Assembly: GCF_019749295.1 (NCBI RefSeq)
Contig: NZ_JACWFG010000005.1
Coordinates: forward strand, 124,001 to 188,000
Source: Neobacillus niacini
Lineage (GTDB): Bacteria > Bacillota > Bacilli > Bacillales > Cytobacillaceae
Reading direction: 5' to 3'
Length of the DNA stretch: 64,000 bases
Made by a program: the position numbers and the translations under genes. Numbering within the stretch: the first letter of the stretch is position 1; each line of letters opens with the position of its first letter. The notes under the pieces were generated by a model, which searched no databases, had not been told where the DNA came from, and was given only the letters and a program-made list of their open reading frames with translations. This document shows, piece after piece, positions 58,402-64,000 of the stretch.

Positions 58402-59958
58402 ATGAAAAATGCTTCAACAGTTTTTTATGTGTCAATCGTATTATTGGTCGGTATAGTTTTTATGGGTATCGCAATGCCATCGTCGTTAGAGAAAGTCACG
58501 AGTAGTACTCAAGGAGTAATAACCGATTCGTTTGGGTGGTATTATCTTTTACTTGTTTCATTGTTTGTGTTTGTGTGCTTCTATTTATTAGTAAGTCCAA
58601 TTGGCCGGATTAAGCTCGGGAAACAGGAGGATAAGCCTGAGTTTTCACGTCCAACTTGGCTTGCAATGCTTTTTAGTGCGGGTGTCGGGATTGGGTTAAT
58701 GTTTTATGGAACGTATGAACCTATAAGCCATTACATGATTAGTTCTCCTACAGGACAAGAGGGGACAGATCAAGGTATAAAAGATGCAATGAGATTTACG
58801 TTCTTTCATTATGGGATTCATGCATGGGCGATCTATGGTTCAATTGCGATGGTTTTAGCTTATTTTACTTTTAGAAAAGGGGAACTAAGCTTAATTAGTC
58901 GTACTTTACGACCATTGATTGGGAAACATGCGGATGGAGCTGTAGGGAAAGCAATTGATGTCATTGCTGTCATTTCTACTGTTATGGGAGTCGCTACTTC
59001 ATTGGGATTTGGGGCAATGCAAATCAATGGTGGGTTGACCTACCTTTTTGATGTTCCTAGTACGCTGACAACCCAAACTGTTATCATTCTCGTTGTGACC
59101 GTGTTGTTTATGATTTCGGCATTAACGGGTCTAAGCAAAGGTATTAAAATTCTCAGTAATGTGAATATGGGGCTTTCGGCGGTCCTCTTAATGATTGTAT
59201 TTATTCTTGGCCCGACACTTTTTACCCTAAACTTGTTTACAGATACAGTAGGGGCTTATTTGCAAAATTTCATTAACATGAGTTTGCGTATTGCTCCTTT
59301 GAATGAAGAGGGGCGGAACTGGATTAATGGGTGGACAATTTTTTATTGGGCATGGTGGATTGCATGGGCTCCATTTGTTGGAGTGTTTATTGCAAGAGTC
59401 TCAAAGGGCCGGACGATTCGTGAATTTGTCGTAGGAGTCTTACTTGTTCCGACACTTATTGGATTCATTTGGTTTACAACCTTTGGAAGTGCCGCCATTT
59501 TCACTGAATCTACAGGGCTGCTTTCGATCTCTTCATTAGCACCAGAGGAATCTCTTTTCGGCGTGTTAGAAGGGTTTCCTTTCGGAATGGCGTTATCTCT
59601 GTTCGCCATTTTGATTATTGTTACCTTCTTTGTTACATCCGCTGACTCAGGTACGTTTGTTTTAGGAATGATGACAACAAATGGATCGCTAAATCCAAGT
59701 ACAGCGATTAAAGCTACTTGGGGAATCTTTCTCTCTGTTATTGCACTCGCTCTTCTTTACTCTGGGGGCCTGCAAGCGCTGCAAAACACAATGATCATTG
59801 CAGCTCTTCCATTTTCATTTATTATGGTGTTAATGGTAGTCAGCTTACTTAAATCGTTAAAACGGGAGGCAATCGAGTTAGGACTAGGTCAGTTACAAAT
59901 GAATAGAAAGAAAACGGTGGATAAACAAAGGAAAGAGGATGTTAAGGAAGCTATATAA
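58402..59958 (+). CDS. BCCT-family betaine/choline/carnitine transporter
   Basis: This 518-residue protein has 12 membrane helices. The BCCT signature WAWWIAWAPFVGVFIARVSKG, the FHYGIHAWAIYG helix and SADSGTFVLGM are diagnostic. It should import a quaternary ammonium compound such as glycine betaine with Na+, probably for osmoprotection (OpuD-like). Exact substrate is unproven. The start is ATG 58402 with GGGAGTTAAAATT; ATG 58387 overlaps that site. It is monocistronic. Confidence 0.87.
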   Translation: MKNASTVFYVSIVLLVGIVFMGIAMPSSLEKVTSSTQGVITDSFGWYYLLLVSLFVFVCFYLLVSPIGRIKLGKQEDKPEFSRPTWLAMLFSAGVGIGLMFYGTYEPISHYMISSPTGQEGTDQGIKDAMRFTFFHYGIHAWAIYGSIAMVLAYFTFRKGELSLISRTLRPLIGKHADGAVGKAIDVIAVISTVMGVATSLGFGAMQINGGLTYLFDVPSTLTTQTVIILVVTVLFMISALTGLSKGIKILSNVNMGLSAVLLMIVFILGPTLFTLNLFTDTVGAYLQNFINMSLRIAPLNEEGRNWINGWTIFYWAWWIAWAPFVGVFIARVSKGRTIREFVVGVLLVPTLIGFIWFTTFGSAAIFTESTGLLSISSLAPEESLFGVLEGFPFGMALSLFAILIIVTFFVTSADSGTFVLGMMTTNGSLNPSTAIKATWGIFLSVIALALLYSGGLQALQNTMIIAALPFSFIMVLMVVSLLKSLKREAIELGLGQLQMNRKKTVDKQRKEDVKEAI

Positions 59959-59976
59959 GGATATAAAGGAAAACAG

Positions 59977-60010
59977 CAACGTTTCAACTTCGGTTGGACG
60001 TTGTTTTTTT
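59977..60010 (+). terminator. BCCT gene terminator
   Basis: CAACGT/ACGTTG with inner CAAC-TTCG-GTTG, followed by a run of T residues. Confidence 0.85.
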
Positions 60011-60092
60011 TATTAATAATGATGTCTAATGCCTTAACTATATTAGTTAAGGAAGCTATTTGTGAAGATTATGTGAAAGTCTCTAAATGGAC

Positions 60093-60134
60093 TTTACATA
60101 TATTTTTTAAGTAATATAATACCCTTATGGGTAT
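60093..60134 (+). promoter_or_regulatory. Promoter with CstR-type operator 1
   Basis: TTTACA (60093-60098), a 16-bp spacer and TATAAT (60115-60120) form the promoter. The palindrome ATACCCTTATGGGTAT (60119-60134) overlaps the -10 box, so bound repressor would exclude RNA polymerase. The site resembles operators of persulfide-sensing CstR repressors. Confidence 0.75.
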
Positions 60135-60213
60135 ATGAACCCCAGTAGATATACCTAAGCTATTTAATTAAACTTATCCAAATAAAAACATATATCACCT
60201 TGGAGGGAAAATT

Positions 60214-62163
60214 ATGACACAGAAAGTGATCATTGTAGGGGGAGTTGCAGGCGGAGCTACTGCTGCTGCTAGACTAAGAAGAATCAGTGAAGATGTAGAG
60301 ATTATTCTTGTGGAACGTGGAGAACATATATCTTTTGCCAACTGCGGTTTACCATATTATATCGGTGAAACAATTAAAGACAGAAGCAAACTATTAGTAC
60401 AAACAGTTAAAGGAATGTCTGAACGATTTAATCTAGATATTCGAAATTTAAGTGAAGTAATAAGCATTAATCCTGAAAAGAAAAGTGTAATGATAAAGAA
60501 TTTACAATCTGGAGAAGTTTATGAAGAGTCCTATGACAAGTTATTATTATCCCCTGGAGCAAGACCAATCGTTCCTCCTATTCCTGGTTTAAGTGAAAAT
60601 AAGTCATTATTTACATTAAGAAATATTCCTGATACGGATAAAATCAAAAACCATGTTGATAACCATAATCCAAAAAGGGCTGTTGTTGTCGGTGGTGGAT
60701 TTATTGGAATTGAGATGGCCGAGAACCTTGTTGATAGAGGAATAGAAGTAACACTTATTGAAATGGCCAATCAAATTATGGCACCAATTGATGTTGAAAT
60801 GGCCAGTATTTTACACGCTCATTTAAAAGAAAAAGGTGTTCAACTGTTATTAGAAAATGGAGTCCAATCATTTGCTGAACATGGTAAGAAAGTAATCTTA
60901 TCAGATGGAACGGAAATCCAAACAGATATGACTATTCTTTCAATCGGTGTTAGACCAGAAAATGAATTAGCAAAAACAGCAGGACTGGAATTAGGAGAGC
61001 GTGGAGGAATTATTATAAATGAATATCTTCAAACTTCTAATGGAGATATTTATGCAGTGGGAGATGCAGTGGAAGTTGTCGATTACATTAATGGCACAAA
61101 GGCAATGATTCCACTTGCTGGTCCTGCAAATCGACAAGGGCGTATTGCAGCGAATAACATGATGGGCAAAAAAGAGAAGTACCGGGGGACATTAGGTACC
61201 TCGATCGCAAAAGTGTTTGACTTAACGGTTGCTGCAACAGGAGCCAATGAAAAAACATTAAAGCGTTTAGGTGTAAACTATGAGGTCGTTCATATTCATC
61301 CAAGTTCTCATGCTGGTTATTATCCAGGAGCGGCACCGATTGCATTAAAAGTAATCTTTGACAAAGAAACTGGAAAAATCTTTGGTGCTCAGGCTGTAGG
61401 TGCAGACGGCGTCGACAAGCGAATTGACGTTATTGCAACAGCTATTAAGGGCGGATTAACGGTAGAAGATTTAACAAATTTAGAATTATCTTATGCACCA
61501 CCATTTTCATCAGCAAAAGATCCTGTAAATATGGCAGGTTATGTAGCAACGAATATCATGGAGGGTGAATTAGAACATATCCAATGGCATGAGGTTGATA
61601 AAATTGTATCAGAGGGTGGACTTTTAATCGATGTTCGCGAACCAATGGAACGTGAATTTGGTTTTATAGAAGGTTCAATAAATATCTCCCTTAACGACCT
61701 AAGAAATAAATTAATTGATATCCCAAAAGATAAAGTGGTTTATGTAAGTTGTCAGGTGGGGTTAAGAGGATATTTAGCAAGCCGGATTCTAAAAAATAAT
61801 GGGTACCATGTTAAAAATGTGGATGGCGGTTGGAAAACCTATTCCTCTGTATATGGAACTAATATAAATAAAAATGTTGAAACGAAAACAAACGACCTTG
61901 GTGAGACAAAGGTAGTTGAAGAAAAAGCCAATGAAATAATTGTAGAATCTGTTTTAGATGTTAGTGGTTTTACTTGCCCAATGCCAATTGTTAAACTTAA
62001 GAAAGGCATTGAGTCATTGGAAAGTAATCAAGTTTTAGAGCTTCATGTGACAGATAGAGGTGCACTAAATGACCTTCCAGCTTGGTCAAAAAATGCTGGA
62101 CATACGATTTTAAAAATTGAACAAAATGATAAACTGATTAAATTCTGGATTAAAAGGAAATAA
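60214..62163 (+). CDS. CoA-disulfide reductase / rhodanese / TusA fusion
   Basis: This is a 649-residue three-part enzyme. Residues 1-445 form an FAD/NAD(P)H pyridine-nucleotide disulfide reductase with GGVAGG (9-14), the active Cys44 in FANCGLPYY, and a second dinucleotide motif (VVVGGGFIGIEMAE). A rhodanese domain follows with C513 (YVSCQVGLRGY), then a TusA/SirA domain with C588 (GFTCPMPIVKLK). The whole can reduce CoA persulfides or polysulfides and pass sulfane sulfur between cysteines. TTGGAGGGAAAATT precedes the ATG. It leads the cluster under a CstR-type operator. Confidence 0.9.
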   Translation: MTQKVIIVGGVAGGATAAARLRRISEDVEIILVERGEHISFANCGLPYYIGETIKDRSKLLVQTVKGMSERFNLDIRNLSEVISINPEKKSVMIKNLQSGEVYEESYDKLLLSPGARPIVPPIPGLSENKSLFTLRNIPDTDKIKNHVDNHNPKRAVVVGGGFIGIEMAENLVDRGIEVTLIEMANQIMAPIDVEMASILHAHLKEKGVQLLLENGVQSFAEHGKKVILSDGTEIQTDMTILSIGVRPENELAKTAGLELGERGGIIINEYLQTSNGDIYAVGDAVEVVDYINGTKAMIPLAGPANRQGRIAANNMMGKKEKYRGTLGTSIAKVFDLTVAATGANEKTLKRLGVNYEVVHIHPSSHAGYYPGAAPIALKVIFDKETGKIFGAQAVGADGVDKRIDVIATAIKGGLTVEDLTNLELSYAPPFSSAKDPVNMAGYVATNIMEGELEHIQWHEVDKIVSEGGLLIDVREPMEREFGFIEGSINISLNDLRNKLIDIPKDKVVYVSCQVGLRGYLASRILKNNGYHVKNVDGGWKTYSSVYGTNINKNVETKTNDLGETKVVEEKANEIIVESVLDVSGFTCPMPIVKLKKGIESLESNQVLELHVTDRGALNDLPAWSKNAGHTILKIEQNDKLIKFWIKRK

Positions 62164-62243
62164 GCGAGTTATTGATCGTTATTTCCGAAAAGACTGCTAT
62201 TAACTGCGGTCTTTTATATGTAGTATTTATTTACTATTTGCTA

Positions 62244-62272
62244 TTGACTTTATACCTGTGGGGGTATATTAT
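62244..62272 (+). promoter_or_regulatory. Promoter with CstR-type operator 2
   Basis: TTGACT (62244-62249), a 17-bp spacer and TATTAT (62267-62272). The degenerate palindrome ATACCTGTGGGGGTAT (62252-62267) fills the spacer. It drives the broken rhodanese gene and cstR. Confidence 0.65.
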
Positions 62273-62313
62273 TAATCCTGTCATTGATATTTGTTTCATT
62301 GCGGGAGGCATAA

Positions 62314-62687
62314 ATGATATATTTAATTTTAGTATTACTAGTATTACTAATTATATTATATAAAAGGTATTTTCCAGTCATCGGTGTAAAATATACTATG
62401 CTAGAAGAAGTTGATTCGACTAAATTAGAAATAATTGATTTAAGAGATTATAATGAATCCTATCAGAACCCAGTTGAAGGGTCACTAAATATCCCAATAG
62501 CCTACCTTAAAAGGCACACTAAAGAGATTCCACAAAAAGATTTACACATTTAGTTGTATCAAGTTTACTTGAGAGAAATGTTGGAATCCGTGCACTTAAA
62601 CACAAGGGATATAAAATTGTTGGATATTCATTGGTTAGGCAAAATAGTATAAATGAATGTCGTCAATTAGAAATAAAGAACTGTTAA
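62314..62687 (+). pseudogene. Frameshifted membrane rhodanese-like gene
   Basis: The first 79 codons read as a membrane helix (MIYLILVLLVLLIILYKRYF) plus the start of a rhodanese domain (LEIIDLRDYNESYQNPVEGS), then hit a stop at 62551. Another frame continues at once as HLVVSSLLERNVGIRALKHK and runs to 62687. Removing one CA from the ACACA-like run near 62545-62549 would join them. The position of the catalytic Cys reads Ser-Ser, so even the restored protein would not be a normal sulfurtransferase. GCGGGAGGC precedes the ATG. The intact relative is at 63594. Confidence 0.7.
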
Positions 62688-62699
62688 GGAGGTAAAGTC

Positions 62700-62963
62700 A
62701 TGGACTATAATGATCAAATAAAAAATAGGGTGAAACGTATCGAAGGGCAGCTTAGAGGAATTTTACGTTTAATGGAAGAAGAAAAGGATTGTAAAGATGT
62801 TATAACTCAGTTATCTGCAGCTAGAACAGCCATTGATCGGACAATAGGGGTAATTGTAAGTTCAAATTTAGTCGAGTGTGTCAAAAAAGCAGAGGAAACG
62901 CAGGAAAGAAGTGCAGAAGAATTAATTAAAGAAGCAGTAGATCTATTAGTAAAAAGTCGATAA
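62700..62963 (+). CDS. cstR: CsoR-family persulfide-sensing repressor (CstR type)
   Basis: This 87-residue helical protein is a DUF156/CsoR-family repressor: VKRIEGQLRGILRLMEEEKD is the family start. Two cysteines, one in EKDCKDV (residue 31) and one in NLVECV (residue 60), match CstR. The His that copper-sensing CsoR uses between them is not present, which favours persulfide over copper sensing. GGAGGTAAAGTC precedes the ATG. It is embedded in sulfur-transfer genes and flanked by four matching palindromes, so it very probably controls the cluster and itself. Confidence 0.87.
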   Translation: MDYNDQIKNRVKRIEGQLRGILRLMEEEKDCKDVITQLSAARTAIDRTIGVIVSSNLVECVKKAEETQERSAEELIKEAVDLLVKSR

Positions 62964-62970
62964 AAAAGGG

Positions 62971-63015
62971 TTGACACCCTCTTTTATTTTCTTTACTATG
63001 ATACCCATAGGGGTA
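62971..63015 (+). promoter_or_regulatory. Promoter with CstR-type operator 3
   Basis: TTGACA (62971-62976), a 17-bp spacer and TACTAT (62994-62999), followed at once by ATACCCATAGGGGTAA (63001-63016). Confidence 0.72.
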
Positions 63016-63047
63016 AAGGTAATAAAGATATTTTTTTTAAGTAATTA

Positions 63048-63063
63048 ATACCCATATAGGTAA
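63048..63063 (+). promoter_or_regulatory. CstR-type operator 4
   Basis: ATACCCATATAGGTAA is a weaker copy of the palindrome, 33 bp after operator 3 and 24 bp before the next start codon. It could act as a secondary site or roadblock. Confidence 0.5.
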
Positions 63064-63086
63064 TTACAATATAGGAGGTCACTAAA

Positions 63087-63566
63087 ATGACAGAGAAGAA
63101 AAGAACAACTATCGTCTTATTGAGCGGAGATTATGATAAAGCAATGGCAGCTTATATTATTGCAAATGGTGCTGCAGCCTATGATCATGAAGTAACAATC
63201 TTTCACACTTTCTGGGGATTGAATGCTTTACGAAAAGATGAAAATATTGCAGTTGAAAAAGGATTTTTGGAGAAGATGTTTGCAAAAATGATGCCAAGAG
63301 GCGCTGATAACATGGGTCTATCAAGAATGAACTTTGCAGGTTTTGGACCTAAGTTAATTAAGAAGGTAATGAAGAAACACAATGCACTTCCTCTCCCTCA
63401 ACTAATTGAAATGGCTAAAGAGCAGGATGTAAAATTAATAGCATGTACCATGACAATGGATTTACTAGGTTTGCAAGAAAAAGAACTTTTAGACAATATA
63501 GAATATGCCGGTGTAGCAGCTTATTTAGCAGAGGCTGAAAATGGTAATGTCAATCTGTTTATATAA
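63087..63566 (+). CDS. DsrE/DsrF/DrsH-like sulfur-carrier protein
   Basis: This 159-residue protein has the DsrE-like alpha/beta fold: KRTTIVLLSGDYDKAMAAYI at the start, VTIFHTFWGLNAL, and a conserved Cys in LIACTMTMDLLG near residue 125. Proteins of this group carry or transfer sulfane sulfur and often accompany rhodanese and TusA genes. A basic and Met-rich insertion (KMFAKMMPRGADNMGLSRM) is typical of the larger DsrE/peroxiredoxin-like subfamily. ATAGGAGGTCACTAAA precedes the ATG. It is the first gene behind operators 3 and 4. Confidence 0.82.
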   Translation: MTEKKRTTIVLLSGDYDKAMAAYIIANGAAAYDHEVTIFHTFWGLNALRKDENIAVEKGFLEKMFAKMMPRGADNMGLSRMNFAGFGPKLIKKVMKKHNALPLPQLIEMAKEQDVKLIACTMTMDLLGLQEKELLDNIEYAGVAAYLAEAENGNVNLFI

Positions 63567-63593
63567 TTTTGAGAACCAAAGGAGGAACTATAT

Positions 63594-63956
63594 TTGGAAT
63601 ATATTAATTACGCATTCATAGCAATTTTTATATTATTGATTGCCTATCGTTTCGTGCCAACAAAAGGCGTGCGAAATATTTCAACTACAGAATTAAAAAA
63701 TGAACTAAAGGATAAAAATAAATTATTTATAGATGTAAGAACACCTGGAGAATATAAAGGAAATCACATTAGGGAATTCAAGAATATTCCACTTAATCAA
63801 CTTGCACAAAAAGCGGAAAAAGAACTTTCGAAAGACAAAGAAGTAATTGTCATTTGTCAAAGTGGTATGAGAAGCGGGCAAGCAAGTAAGGTATTAAAAA
63901 AATTAGGCTATACGAAAATAACAAACGTAAAAGGCGGCATGAACGCTTGGTCATAA
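63594..63956 (+). CDS. Membrane-anchored rhodanese
   Basis: This 120-residue protein starts at TTG 63594 behind AAGGAGGAACTATAT. An N-terminal helix (about 4-20, YAFIAIFILLIAYRFV) anchors a single rhodanese domain: FIDVRTPGEYKGNHIREFKN, then the active-site loop VICQSGMRSGQAS with the catalytic Cys near residue 90. It transfers sulfane sulfur at the inner face of the membrane. It is 28 bp after the DsrE-like gene. It is the intact counterpart of the frameshifted gene at 62314. Confidence 0.87.
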   Translation: MEYINYAFIAIFILLIAYRFVPTKGVRNISTTELKNELKDKNKLFIDVRTPGEYKGNHIREFKNIPLNQLAQKAEKELSKDKEVIVICQSGMRSGQASKVLKKLGYTKITNVKGGMNAWS

Positions 63957-63983
63957 TAATAGATAAAAGAGGAGGATATTCAT

Positions 63984-64000
63984 ATGAAAGCTCTAACTGC
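63984..64000 (+). CDS. Start of a further gene, cut by the window edge
   Basis: ATG 63984 follows AGAGGAGGATATTCAT, a good ribosome binding site, and reads MKALTA before the window ends. It is 27 bp after the rhodanese gene and probably belongs to the same operon. Product not identifiable. Confidence 0.6.

Noticed and set aside
62172..62363. 63-codon ORF after the CoA-disulfide reductase fusion
   Set aside because: It covers promoter 2 and its operator and overlaps the rhodanese start; no ribosome binding site.
62700..62963. Copper-sensing CsoR
   Set aside because: The His between the two Cys is missing and no copper exporter or chaperone is nearby; neighbours are sulfur-transfer genes.

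Overview
The window looks like the chromosome of an aerobic, endospore-forming member of the Bacillaceae (Bacillus/Neobacillus type). The DNA is AT-rich, ribosome binding sites are strong GGAGG-type, TTG and GTG starts are common, and several genes belong to spore formers: csgA, cwlJ, sporulenol synthase, and YetF with DUF1657 proteins. The tRNA order resembles part of the Bacillus subtilis trnB array. I see no prophage or plasmid block. The clearest mobile gene is a solitary large serine recombinase at 52-53.6 kb.

Layout. 0-4.5 kb: a c-di-AMP (ydaO-type) riboswitch ahead of a short Spo0M-like gene, a class V aminotransferase, a LysM/YkuD L,D-transpeptidase and a 52-bp palindromic tandem repeat. 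4.5-10 kb: two secreted proteases on the minus strand (InhA-type M6 and Vpr-type S8). 10-20 kb: a membrane protein, a possible antisense small RNA, helD, a GNAT protein, asnS with an apparent Asn-codon attenuator, an XRE regulator, a cold-shock protein and a drug/metabolite transporter. 19.5-23.2 kb: YetF, two DUF1657 proteins and an erythromycin-esterase-like enzyme, then about 0.8 kb without genes that folds into successive hairpins and ends in a strong terminator, a candidate large structured RNA. 23-27 kb: YitT, csgA, pssA, a VanW-type protein and a ribbon-helix-helix protein.

27.1-35.6 kb is a catabolic cluster: ACAD11-like acyl-CoA dehydrogenase, SDR, acyl-CoA ligase, TetR regulator, APH-like kinase, crotonase, quinone-oxidoreductase-like enzyme and phosphotriesterase-like lactonase. 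Two nearly identical 20-bp palindromes precede its two transcription units. Gene content matches the kinase-dependent 4-hydroxyacyl-CoA route (P. putida lva, animal ACAD10/11), with a lactonase added, so I propose gamma-lactone or 4-hydroxy-acid catabolism.

35.7-40.8 kb: a two-component system followed by an HtrA-type protease and a membrane-anchored PrsA-type foldase, which reads as an envelope or secretion-stress module. 40.8-43.1 kb: an ABC-F ATPase behind a 44-codon leader peptide and three stacked terminator hairpins, which looks like antibiotic-responsive attenuation. 43-51 kb: aldo/keto reductase, cwlJ, NhaC antiporter, second YitT, Mug glycosylase, a 20-bp tandem repeat and sporulenol synthase. 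51-56.4 kb: cyclophilin, the recombinase, a polysaccharide deacetylase, exonuclease III and a methyltransferase. 56.7-57.9 kb: eleven tRNA genes with their own promoter and terminator. 58.4-60 kb: a BCCT transporter.

60.1 kb to the end is a reactive-sulfur cluster: a CoA-disulfide reductase/rhodanese/TusA fusion, a frameshifted rhodanese, a CstR-type repressor, a DsrE-like protein and a membrane rhodanese. Four ATACC(C)-N-GGGTAT palindromes lie on or near its promoters. The last gene runs off the window.

All calls come from reading the sequence. No database or folding search was run, so family names are recognition and pathway proposals are inference.
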